Assembly: GCA_947627275.1 (NCBI GenBank)
Contig: CANQVK010000019.1
Span: 1 to 50,214, forward strand
DNA length: 50,214 nucleotides
Direction: 5' to 3'
From: an uncultured Ruminococcus sp.
GTDB lineage: Bacteria > Bacillota > Clostridia > Oscillospirales > Ruminococcaceae
The notes beneath the pieces are model-generated. The model saw nothing but the letters and a program-made list of their open reading frames with translations, did no database searches and was not told the origin of the DNA. Positions 1-7,181 of this stretch are shown here, piece by piece. Every line of letters begins with the position of its first letter. The first letter of the stretch is position 1. A program made the position numbers and the translations under genes.

Positions 1-76
1 TCAAGTGGTATTATGCATAAAGATTTATCATTTTTTTGTGCAGTATTTTTAAGTGCTTAAGTTGTGGATAGTGTAT
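1..76. repeat. end of a miniature inverted-repeat element (family D)
   Basis: The stretch ending near position 76 contains AAGTTGTGGATAGTG, which matches the terminal inverted repeats of the element at 35363-35588 (CACTATCCACAACTT read on the other strand). The rest of the element lies left of the window. It abuts the coding remnant that starts immediately after it, so it probably marks the point where that gene was cut. Family assignment rests on about 15 matching bases. Confidence 0.5.
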
Positions 77-513
77 TGAAAAGCTGTAAATATCCCGAGG
101 GGGCTTGGGAATTTATCCGTGACACCTATTTTACGGAGGATTATTATTATGGTTGGAACGGTCTTGCTTCTTTTCCTGCTCTTGACAAGTATCTTACTGA
201 AAAGACAGAACTTGAAAAAACGGAGCAGACTATAGAAGATGAGACAACGGGTGAACAGATAACCGCATATTCTTATTATCTTGGTACGGATGAGGATTAT
301 GTTTACTACGAGCCGTTTACAGAATATGAAGCAAAAAAATACGATGATTTTGTCCGTGAAGCTGTCAAGCACCGCAGGAATTATAATTTTACCGTAAGAG
401 ATATTCTTAGTGAGGAATTGACCGCATATTTCGAGGGCGAACGTTCAGCCGAGGAGACTGCTGAAGTGATACAGAACCGCGTAAGCATTTATGTTAGCGA
501 AAATTACGATTGA
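61..513 (+). pseudogene. C-terminal remnant of an extracellular sugar-binding protein
   Basis: About 145 codons resembling the C-terminal lobe of family 1 ABC-transporter solute-binding lipoproteins. The pattern EGAWEFIRD, then an aromatic-rich stretch, then ILSEELTAYFEGERSAEE and IQNRVSIYVSE is typical of the last helices of such proteins. The signal peptide, lipobox and N-terminal lobe are missing. The frame is closed by TAA at 58-60 directly upstream, and the only start is a GTG inside the repeat at 53-76, with no ribosome binding site. The full protein would be about 400-550 residues. I infer that an inserted palindromic element severed the gene. The open 3' part with a normal TGA stop suggests the break is fairly recent. 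No transporter genes accompany it in the window. Confidence 0.65.
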
Positions 514-542
514 TATACTCGCCCACTTACGTTCGCTGCAAG

Positions 543-702
543 TATACTAAACGCTATAGCAAAACGCGCAATAAATGACAAGCATATTTTGCACATAGCA
601 AGGCGGAGGACGCAGGCATACTGTCGTATGGCAAGGACGACAACGATGCTGTGTGTAAAATATGCTGTCAGATATGCGTGATTTGCTATAGCGTTTAGTA
701 TA
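543..702. repeat. family A palindromic element, copy 1 (160 bp)
   Basis: Ends are TATACTAAACGCTATAGCAA and its complement TTGCTATAGCGTTTAGTATA. Nearly identical 160-bp copies lie at 40017-40176 and 40649-40808, and a shortened one at 42483-42596. It encodes nothing convincing and has the form of a miniature inverted-repeat transposable element with TA at both borders. It begins about 30 bp after the stop of the sugar-binding remnant. Confidence 0.9.
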
Positions 703-801
703 TATATTTGACTTTAGTCAAGGTATGCGCTATAAGCAGCGCGTCGCTGCCGACAATATCGCGTTGAAAAAATATTAACCGTAAAAATCTTTCCGCGCCT
801 G

Positions 802-830
802 TTGCAATTTCGAGTATAATATGCTATAAT
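802..830 (+). promoter_or_regulatory. promoter upstream of the amidohydrolase gene
   Basis: TTGCAA at 802-807 and TATAAT at 825-830 are separated by 17 bases, a sigma-A type promoter. The last T of the -10 box is also the first base of the family B element, so transcription would start inside that element. A weaker pair, TTGACT at 708-713 and TATAAG at 731-736, lies further upstream. Confidence 0.55.
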
Positions 831-956
831 ATACTCGCCGCTATTGCAAAATATCCAGTAACGCCGACATAAAATCCGTCTGTCTGCGTCGTCTTCCTTG
901 ACATACGAATTTTCTGTTCAGCATTCTTTGGACATTTTGCAATAGCGGCGAGTATA
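830..956. repeat. family B palindromic element, full copy (127 bp)
   Basis: Terminal inverted repeats TATACTCGCCGCTATTGCAA and TTGCAATAGCGGCGAGTATA flank about 85 bp. Partial copies occur at 28125-28170 and 44849-44907, with end relics at 13426-13441 and about 18331-18345. It lies in the 5' leader of the amidohydrolase gene, so the transcript would carry it as a long hairpin. Confidence 0.85.
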
Positions 957-990
957 AAATGGAAAATTTATTTAAAAGAGGGTCTATTTA

Positions 991-1800
991 ATGGATAAGG
1001 AGCTTTATGAAAAATATGAGATAATTGACGCTCACGCACATATTTTTCCCGAAAAAATAGCGGAAAAGGCTACCGTGAACGTGGGAAAATTCTATGACCT
1101 GCATATGGATAGCTGCGGAATGAGCGTGAAGCTTATCGAGGGTGGAAGTACCATAGGCGTGTCGAAGTACCTTGTCTGCTCTACTGCGACCGTACCGCAT
1201 CAGGTAAGAGTAATAAACAGCTTTATTGCCGAAGAATGCGGAAAACACCCCCAATTTTTCGGGTTCGGCACTACGCATCCTCAGTCGGACGATATTGAGG
1301 GAGACATCGCTCAGATAAAGGAGCTGGGACTTCACGGAGTCAAGCTGCATCCCGATTTTCAGGAGTTTGACGCGGACTCGCCCGAGGCGTTTAAAATTTA
1401 CGAGATCATCGAGGGGGAGCTTCCGCTGCTTATCCATTGCGGCGACCCGAGATACGACTACTCTGCGCCTGCAAAGATCAGAAAGATATGCGAGAATTTC
1501 CCGAAGCTTAAATTGCAGGCTGCTCATATCGGCGGCTATCAGCGTTGGGACGAGGCGGAGGAACTGCTGACAGGATTTGAAAATCTGAGCGTGGATATTT
1601 GCAGTTCTCTTGCGTTCATGACGCCGGAAAGGGCGGCTGAAAGGATCAGGAAATTCGGCGTGGAAAAGAGCTTTTTCGGCTGCGATTTTCCCATGTGGAA
1701 TCATGAGGAGGAGCTTGAAAGGTTCTTTAAGCTTGGTTTTTCGGAGACTGAAAACCGCATGATACTTGCAGAAAGCTTCAAAAATTTCTATAATATATAA
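991..1800 (+). CDS. amidohydrolase-2 family metal-dependent hydrolase
   Basis: A 269-residue TIM-barrel hydrolase of the amidohydrolase 2 group (decarboxylases and lactonases of the ACMSD / TIM-barrel metallohydrolase type). The full metal-ligand set is visible: His15 and His17 in the DAHAH motif, His149 after strand 4 (LIHCGD), His179 (AAHIGGY) and Asp232 (GCDFP). Length is normal. Substrate cannot be read from sequence. There is no signal peptide, so it should be cytosolic. An AGAGGG ribosome binding site precedes the ATG. It is transcribed alone: a hairpin follows at 1809-1843. Its leader is occupied by a palindromic mobile element placed right behind the likely -10 box. Confidence 0.85.
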   Translation: MDKELYEKYEIIDAHAHIFPEKIAEKATVNVGKFYDLHMDSCGMSVKLIEGGSTIGVSKYLVCSTATVPHQVRVINSFIAEECGKHPQFFGFGTTHPQSDDIEGDIAQIKELGLHGVKLHPDFQEFDADSPEAFKIYEIIEGELPLLIHCGDPRYDYSAPAKIRKICENFPKLKLQAAHIGGYQRWDEAEELLTGFENLSVDICSSLAFMTPERAAERIRKFGVEKSFFGCDFPMWNHEEELERFFKLGFSETENRMILAESFKNFYNI

Positions 1801-1808
1801 AATTAATA

Positions 1809-1843
1809 AAATCAGCCGCGGTAATACAGTCTGCGGCTGATTT
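1809..1843 (+). terminator. hairpin terminator after the amidohydrolase gene
   Basis: Perfect 11-bp stem (AAATCAGCCGC pairing with GCGGCTGATTT) with a 13-nt loop. The T tract is short, so termination may be partial. Confidence 0.65.
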
Positions 1844-1875
1844 ATAGCGATAGATCATCTCAAACGGAGTTTACT

Positions 1876-4476
1876 ATGGAAAACGGATATAAAAAATATA
1901 AGAGCCGGATAGATGCCGTAACTGACCGGTACTCTGAAAAGATCGCTGTAAAATATATGCGCAGCAGCGGAAATATCGAGACTATCACATTTAAGCGGCT
2001 CGACGGATTTTTCCGCAGCGTTCAAGGAAAAATGACGGATATGAAGCTGTTCCCGGGGGATCGTGCGGCAATTCTCGCTCCGCTTTCGCCGGCGAGCGTT
2101 TTTATCGGCATTGCCCTGACATACTGTAACATTACGGTAGTTCCAATAGACGCGTCGCTGCCCTTTGAGGAAATAGAAAAGCTTATAGAGTTTTCGGATG
2201 TCAAGGCGCTTTTTACAACAGATACTTTTTACGAAAAGTTCGGTAAAAATATAAAGGAGAATGTTCTGTGCTGCCGTGTGGGCGATGCTCTTGAGATAGT
2301 ACCGTTTGAAGAAAGCGGCATACTTCACAGGAACGTAAAGTTCAATCCCGACCCTGAACCCGATGTGATCGCAATAATCTATTCTTCGGGAACTACGGGG
2401 CAGATGAAAGGCGTTAAAGTTCCGTATATTTCAACCCTCAGATCAAGGACTGTCACCCTGCGTCTTTCGGGTATAAGGGGGTACATGAGCTATCTTCTTA
2501 TGCTGCCGTTTAATCATATTGCAGGCTTTACAAGCGTTACGACCTGTTTTCTGACAGGCTGCGAGATAGACTTTATCGAGGACGCAGACGCAACAAAGCT
2601 GCAAAAGGCATTCCTTACCTTTCAGCCGGGATTTTATATCATGGTACCAAAGGTTTACGAGGTCATGGAGCAGAAAATACGCAGCGCAGTTCACGAAAAG
2701 GGCAGACTTGCCGAAACTGCGCTTAATGGTATGCTCAAGCTTTCGGGACTTTCAAGAAAGTACCTCGGAATCAATTTCGGAAGAAAGCTGTTTTTGTTTA
2801 TACGAAAAGAGGCTATGGGAAAAAATGTTTTCGGGTTTGCTACAGGCGCGTCTCCGTGCAACCCCGAAACTGCCGAATTTTATATGAGTCTCGGAATTGA
2901 ATTTGAGAATTTCTATGCCTCTACTGAGACGAACGTTACGCTTACGGCTACGGGAGTGCTCGATAAATGGGCGCCTGCTTCCGTTGGAAACGTTCATCAT
3001 CACCCTGAAATAAAAGTCAGGATAAGCGATCCCGACAGCAGCGGCGTAGGCGAGATCACCGTGAAAACCGAACTCATCATGAAAGGATATTTCCGACAGC
3101 CTGAACTTACCGCCGCCGCTTTTGAGGACGGCTGGTTTAAGACGGGCGATTACGGATATATCGACAAAAACGGCTATCTGTACGTCACGGGAAGAATAAA
3201 GGAGAGTATAGTTCTTCAAAGCGGCAAAAAGGTTTCGCCCGCCGATGTTGACGACTATTATACCGCCCGTCTGCCCGAATGCGATATTGCAAGCAGGGGC
3301 ATTGCCGCAGAATGCGGCGGATATGATGAGATACATATGTTTATTTCCTGTGAGAGATCGGGCGAAAAGGAATGTCGGAAAATTTACTCAGAGATCGGGC
3401 GGCTTTCACGCAGTGCTCCGAAAATGTACCAAATATCTCACATCCATTTTGTCCCGAAAATCGAGCGTACATCTGTCGGAAAGGTCAAGCGTTTCAGTCT
3501 GAACACAGCCGATGAAATCCGTTTCGGCTCGTATGGACAGACCGAAAAAAACTGCGTTTCGGATGATGTTCTGCAAAGTGTTAAAGACTGCATAAAAGGT
3601 CTGATGCCATTGGACGGCGGATTCGATATTTCCCCCGAGCTTCGCCTTAAAGAGGACATTGGAATGGATTCGCTTAATGTTTTTGAAATGTGCGCGGAGC
3701 TTGACGGCAGGTACGGTATTTCGCTTGAGAGCTGTCTTTTTGACGGAATAACGGCAGGAGATATAGCCGAGATAATTAACGGAGGAAGCTGCGGCAATAC
3801 CGTTAAGAGCGACGCAGACCTATATCCTCTTGAAAAAACCGCTGCGGATATGAAGCTGTTCGATCTGTTCACGAAGCTCTCACACAGTATTTACAGCTTC
3901 AGAATTTACGGCAGAAGAAATATACGCAAAGGAGAGAAATATATTTTCTGTCCGAATCATGAGTGCCATTTTGACGGAATGTGGGTCATGGGATGTCTTG
4001 ACGAAGAAATAAGGCGGAGTATTTGCAGCGTGGCGGCGGATTATCTTTTTGAGAAGAATATCTACCGATTCGGCGTTAAGTCAATGGGCGGGATCCCCGT
4101 ACATAGAAGCGGCAACTCTGCTCCTGCCATGAAGCGCGCGTTGGAGTGCCTGAAAACAGGCGGTCACAGTCTGCTTATCCACCCGGAAGGAACTCGCACA
4201 AGGAACGGCAAACTCGGAAGATTCAAAAACGGCGCGGCAAGGCTGTCAATTGACTCGGGCGTGAAAATAATACCCGTATGTATTGACGGGGCATATGAGA
4301 TATTCCCGAGGTTTAATGCGCTGCCGAGGTTTTTCGACATTAAAAATATGCGGAAATATCCTGTGTATATCTGCTTCGGAAAGCCAATATCCCCCGAGAA
4401 TAAGACCGAATCCGAGATAACGGGCGAGATAAGGAGACAGATCACGATAATGAAAAAAAAGCTGCGGAGGTGTTAG
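1876..4476 (+). CDS. fused acyl-CoA/ACP ligase - acyl carrier protein - lysophospholipid acyltransferase
   Basis: An 866-residue three-module protein. Residues about 1-540 are an AMP-forming ligase (P-loop YSSGTTG at 169-175, TGD-type motif KTGDYGY further on). Residues about 560-640 are an acyl carrier domain whose phosphopantetheine serine is Ser599 in DIGMDSLN. Residues about 660-866 are a PlsC-type acyltransferase with NHECHFD (His695, Asp700) and HPEGTRTR (769-776). The layout suggests that a fatty acid is activated as an adenylate, loaded on the built-in ACP and passed to a lysophospholipid or glycerol phosphate acceptor. E. coli Aas fuses similar activities in the opposite order and lacks the ACP. 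No signal peptide is seen. A GGAG site precedes the ATG. Only three bases separate it from the HAD gene, so the two form an operon. Direction of chemistry and substrate are inferred. Confidence 0.85.
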   Translation: MENGYKKYKSRIDAVTDRYSEKIAVKYMRSSGNIETITFKRLDGFFRSVQGKMTDMKLFPGDRAAILAPLSPASVFIGIALTYCNITVVPIDASLPFEEIEKLIEFSDVKALFTTDTFYEKFGKNIKENVLCCRVGDALEIVPFEESGILHRNVKFNPDPEPDVIAIIYSSGTTGQMKGVKVPYISTLRSRTVTLRLSGIRGYMSYLLMLPFNHIAGFTSVTTCFLTGCEIDFIEDADATKLQKAFLTFQPGFYIMVPKVYEVMEQKIRSAVHEKGRLAETALNGMLKLSGLSRKYLGINFGRKLFLFIRKEAMGKNVFGFATGASPCNPETAEFYMSLGIEFENFYASTETNVTLTATGVLDKWAPASVGNVHHHPEIKVRISDPDSSGVGEITVKTELIMKGYFRQPELTAAAFEDGWFKTGDYGYIDKNGYLYVTGRIKESIVLQSGKKVSPADVDDYYTARLPECDIASRGIAAECGGYDEIHMFISCERSGEKECRKIYSEIGRLSRSAPKMYQISHIHFVPKIERTSVGKVKRFSLNTADEIRFGSYGQTEKNCVSDDVLQSVKDCIKGLMPLDGGFDISPELRLKEDIGMDSLNVFEMCAELDGRYGISLESCLFDGITAGDIAEIINGGSCGNTVKSDADLYPLEKTAADMKLFDLFTKLSHSIYSFRIYGRRNIRKGEKYIFCPNHECHFDGMWVMGCLDEEIRRSICSVAADYLFEKNIYRFGVKSMGGIPVHRSGNSAPAMKRALECLKTGGHSLLIHPEGTRTRNGKLGRFKNGAARLSIDSGVKIIPVCIDGAYEIFPRFNALPRFFDIKNMRKYPVYICFGKPISPENKTESEITGEIRRQITIMKKKLRRC

Positions 4477-4479
4477 AAA

Positions 4480-5082
4480 ATGAATATCGGCATTGACTGC
4501 GACGGAGTGTTGACGGATATGTCGGCGTACATTTTCCGTTACGGCGAAAAATGGTTTGGACGAAAGCCAACAGAACCCAATGCGCTCGATATTACAGATA
4601 TTTTTAACTGCACAAAGCTTCAGGAAACTCTTTTCGGACTGAGATATTTTTTAACCTACTGTAAAAAATGGCCGCCGAGGAAATATGCTTCGGCGGCGAT
4701 AAAGAAACTGAAAACTGACGGACACAGAGTTTTTCAGATAACGGCAAGAAAATTCACATCGAGAAACGGCCCTGTCAGCAGAGCAAGTCGTTTTATATAT
4801 AAAAAATGGCTGAAAGATCATGATTTTGAATTTAACGGTATTTTCTACTGTTCTGAAAGCAGAGGCCCTGCGAATAAGATGAAAGGAGTACGCCGTTTTG
4901 GTGTGGACGTTATGATAGACGACCGTCCTGACGTTGCGCTTTATCTTGCGGAAAAAGGCGTTAAAGTCCTGCTTTTTGATGCAAGGTACAATAAGAGTAT
5001 CAGTCACAGAAATATAACAAGAGTCTATGATTGGATAGACGTTTATCGGAAAATTTCGGAAATCAAAACTACGGTGATTTAA
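4480..5082 (+). CDS. HAD-superfamily phosphatase, 5'-nucleotidase-like
   Basis: 200 residues. The N-terminal DCDGVLTD gives the HAD nucleophile Asp6 and general acid Asp8, ITARK is motif II, and MIDDRPD the C-terminal acidic motif. This pattern fits the NT5C / putative nucleotidase branch (Pfam NT5C). The start lies 3 bp after the acyltransferase fusion stop, so they are almost certainly co-transcribed, and a function linked to phospholipid or nucleotide phosphate release is possible but not shown. A strong hairpin follows. Confidence 0.7.
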   Translation: MNIGIDCDGVLTDMSAYIFRYGEKWFGRKPTEPNALDITDIFNCTKLQETLFGLRYFLTYCKKWPPRKYASAAIKKLKTDGHRVFQITARKFTSRNGPVSRASRFIYKKWLKDHDFEFNGIFYCSESRGPANKMKGVRRFGVDVMIDDRPDVALYLAEKGVKVLLFDARYNKSISHRNITRVYDWIDVYRKISEIKTTVI

Positions 5083-5086
5083 TATA

Positions 5087-5131
5087 AAATCGGGATCCCA
5101 AAGGTATATTATTTCTTTGGTTCCCGATTTT
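5087..5131 (+). terminator. rho-independent terminator after the HAD gene
   Basis: A 17-base arm (AAATCGGGATCCCAAAG) pairs with CTTTGGTTCCCGATTTT across an 11-nt loop with one mismatch and ends in a T run. Confidence 0.85.
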
Positions 5132-5156
5132 TGTTCTCTAAAGTTAAAGACATTTA

Positions 5157-5331
5157 TAAGGTAACGCCCTCTCTTGCAGGGCGTTACCTCTTTCCAAACA
5201 GTCCTGCGGACTGTTTGGAAATTCACCCTTTGCGGAGCGCTTAACGCTTTGTGGGACGCTGTCCCACACCCTGTCAGAGGCGCTGCCTCTTGACTCCGCC
5301 AAAGGAACACCGTCCCTTTGGAATCCCGATA
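5157..5331. repeat. array of consecutive short palindromes (REP-like, family E)
   Basis: Five hairpins follow one another: GGTAACGCCC/GGGCGTTACC, TTTCCAAACAGTCC/GGACTGTTTGGAAA, GTGGGAC/GTCCCAC, AGAGGC/GCCTCT and CCAAAGG/CCTTTGG. The last three recur in the same order at 35381-35432 in variant form, and a fragment (ATTCCAAAGGGGTCA) occurs near 16550. No gene is visible here. It lies between the terminator and the end of bioB. Confidence 0.7.
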
Positions 5332-6294
5332 TTAGTTTTCTTTAGTTGCCTTAAGCTCGGACAGCATTATTTTATCTGTTTCAACGGAAATTCCCGAGGT
5401 AGTCAGCATATCTCCGGTTATTGCGGCGTTTGCTCCCGATTTGAATGCGGATCTTCCCTTATCGTCAAGAAGTCCGCGGCCGCCTGCAAGACGTATGTCC
5501 GCATCGGGGACAATGTACCTGAAAACAGCTATTGTCCGCAATATATCTTCCTTTGAGAGGGGCGGCATATCTCCCATAGGAGTTCCCTTTATGGGGTTCA
5601 ATATATTTATCGGAACAGAAACTACTCCGATTTCCGACAAAGTAAGAGCCATGTCAAGCCTGTCCTCCCATGTTTCTCCCATTCCGATTATACCTCCCGA
5701 ACACACCTCCAGCCCATGCCTTTGCGCGCGTTTTATGCAGTCGAGCTTATCTTCAAAAGTATGCGTTGAACAGACGCTCGGGAAGTACCTGCGCGATGTC
5801 TCGATATTGCAATGATACCTTGTAACGCCGGCTTCAAAAAGCTGAATGAACTGTTCGTCCGTCAGCAGACCGTGAGAAGCGCAAAGTTCAATACCGCTCT
5901 CACGCTTCATTAAACGATATGCCGACAATGCCCTGCGAAAATCATTGTCCCCGAGAGTTCTGCCCGCCGTAACTACAGAGAAACGTTTTACGCCCTTGCG
6001 CTCGTTGTAAATGCACTCTTTCAGGATTTCATCTTCGGGAAGAAAATCATAAATATCCACATCGGCTTTGTGACAGGCGGATTGTGCGCAGAATTTGCAG
6101 TTCTCGGAGCATTTTCCGCTTCTTCCGTTGATTATGCTGCAAAGCTCGGCACGCTCTCCATGGAGCTTCGCTCTTATTCTGTCAGCGCCGATCGTAAGCT
6201 CTGTCAGATCGGCTGTAAGTAAAGAAGAAAGGTCGTCGCCTCTTATCAGGCGTCTGCCGCAAATAATTTCATCGGCAAGCTTCCGTATGTTCAT
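5332..6294 (-). CDS. bioB: biotin synthase
   Basis: 320 residues, radical SAM enzyme that inserts sulfur into dethiobiotin. The CSENCKFC motif supplies the three cysteines of the SAM [4Fe-4S] cluster. The SVVTAGR, CASHGLL, YHCNIET and CSGGIIGMGE stretches are characteristic of BioB, including cysteines and the Arg region that bind the auxiliary [2Fe-2S] cluster. Length matches the family. The start overlaps the end of bioY by 26 bp and is preceded by AAAGGATG within bioY, so the two are translated from one BirA-controlled message. No bioA, bioD or bioF is in the window. Confidence 0.95.
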   Translation of the reverse strand: MNIRKLADEIICGRRLIRGDDLSSLLTADLTELTIGADRIRAKLHGERAELCSIINGRSGKCSENCKFCAQSACHKADVDIYDFLPEDEILKECIYNERKGVKRFSVVTAGRTLGDNDFRRALSAYRLMKRESGIELCASHGLLTDEQFIQLFEAGVTRYHCNIETSRRYFPSVCSTHTFEDKLDCIKRAQRHGLEVCSGGIIGMGETWEDRLDMALTLSEIGVVSVPINILNPIKGTPMGDMPPLSKEDILRTIAVFRYIVPDADIRLAGGRGLLDDKGRSAFKSGANAAITGDMLTTSGISVETDKIMLSELKATKEN

Positions 6295-6832
6295 AAATGT
6301 TCATCCTTTCCAGAACAGGCATAAGTCTTTTTCCCAGTATTGCGGTAAATATGCACAGAACAACATCTCCCGGGAACGGCATAAGACAATGGTAGATAAC
6401 AGTTACCGCGCTTGCTTCCGCATTCATGTACAGGCAGGTTATAATGCAGTTGTAAACCGTTCCGAGCAGAAAAACAGGCAGCATTCCTGTCAGACAGCCG
6501 ATGATCAGCCGCTTTAAGGTCGGTTTTCCGCCGTGGCATATTCGTCCCGTAACGTATGTTCCGATAATAAATCCCAAAAGGAAACCAAACGTAGGCTGAA
6601 GCACGTAATGGAATCCGCCGCCGCCTGTAAAGACAGGAACTCCCAAAAGCCCCAGAAGAACGTAGACCGCTACACTTACAGCTCCGTTACGTCCGCCTAA
6701 AAGCACGCCTGCCAAAGTTGTAAAAAGTATTTGCAGGGTAATTGGACAAATGGGCGTTGGGAGTTTTATAAAAGCTCCAACTGCTGTCAATGCCGCAAAG
6801 ATTGAAATTAAAACAAGATTCTTAAGTTTCAT
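6269..6832 (-). CDS. bioY: biotin transporter BioY (ECF S component)
   Basis: 187 residues with about six membrane segments. It has the BioY features: FIKLPTPICPITLQILFTTLAGVLLG near the N-terminus and GFLLGFIIGTYVTG in the middle. It is the substrate-binding S component for biotin and needs the shared ECF energising module encoded elsewhere. It is the first gene of bioY-bioB. An AGAGGTG site precedes the ATG. Confidence 0.95.
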   Translation of the reverse strand: MKLKNLVLISIFAALTAVGAFIKLPTPICPITLQILFTTLAGVLLGGRNGAVSVAVYVLLGLLGVPVFTGGGGFHYVLQPTFGFLLGFIIGTYVTGRICHGGKPTLKRLIIGCLTGMLPVFLLGTVYNCIITCLYMNAEASAVTVIYHCLMPFPGDVVLCIFTAILGKRLMPVLERMNIYEHTEACR

Positions 6833-6857
6833 TGACTATTCACCTCTTTCGTTATCC

Positions 6858-6886
6858 ATTATATCATAAAAACCGGTTCTTGTCAA
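6858..6886 (-). promoter_or_regulatory. bioYB promoter
   Basis: On the minus strand TTGACA (6881-6886) and TATAAT (6858-6863) are separated by exactly 17 bases: a perfect consensus promoter. The -35 box lies inside the BirA operator half-site, so repressor binding would block polymerase. Confidence 0.9.
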
Positions 6887-6911
6887 CCGTTATTTTAAAA
6901 TAGGTTGACAA
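6880..6911. promoter_or_regulatory. BirA operator (biotin box)
   Basis: TTGTCAACC, 14 bases, GGTTGACAA: perfect inverted repeat matching the known BirA operator of Firmicutes (TTGTnAACC-N14-16-GGTTnACAA). It overlaps the bioY -35 box, predicting repression by biotin-bound BirA. Confidence 0.92.
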
Positions 6912-6991
6912 TTATTGTGCTACAGGGTGAAAATATGGCGTATCTCCGCATATACTGTCAATGGGTTACCGTGTCGAATTGGCAAAGACGC

Positions 6992-7020
6992 TTGACTAAT
7001 TGCTCTTAATGTGGTATAAT
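6992..7020 (+). promoter_or_regulatory. promoter of the hybrid histidine kinase gene
   Basis: TTGACT and TATAAT with a 17-base spacer. The predicted leader is about 155 nt before the ATG at 7182 and contains an inverted repeat (CATATTAAT...ATTAATATG, about 7069-7094). No known riboswitch was recognised in it. Confidence 0.75.
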
Positions 7021-7181
7021 TTCATTAATAGAATCGGGAGATAACTAATGTCTGCTGCAAATCTGTAACATATTAATAATAGGCGATTAATATGTGAGCA
7101 ATACCAGTTTGTGAATTAAATAAATTTACTCGTGGACAGTAAAAATATTAATTTTTTCAAATTTTTTTGGTGGATGGTAGT

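Noticed and set aside
5157..5331. CRISPR array
   Set aside because: The repeats are distinct palindromes, not one unit with regular unique spacers; no cas genes are present.
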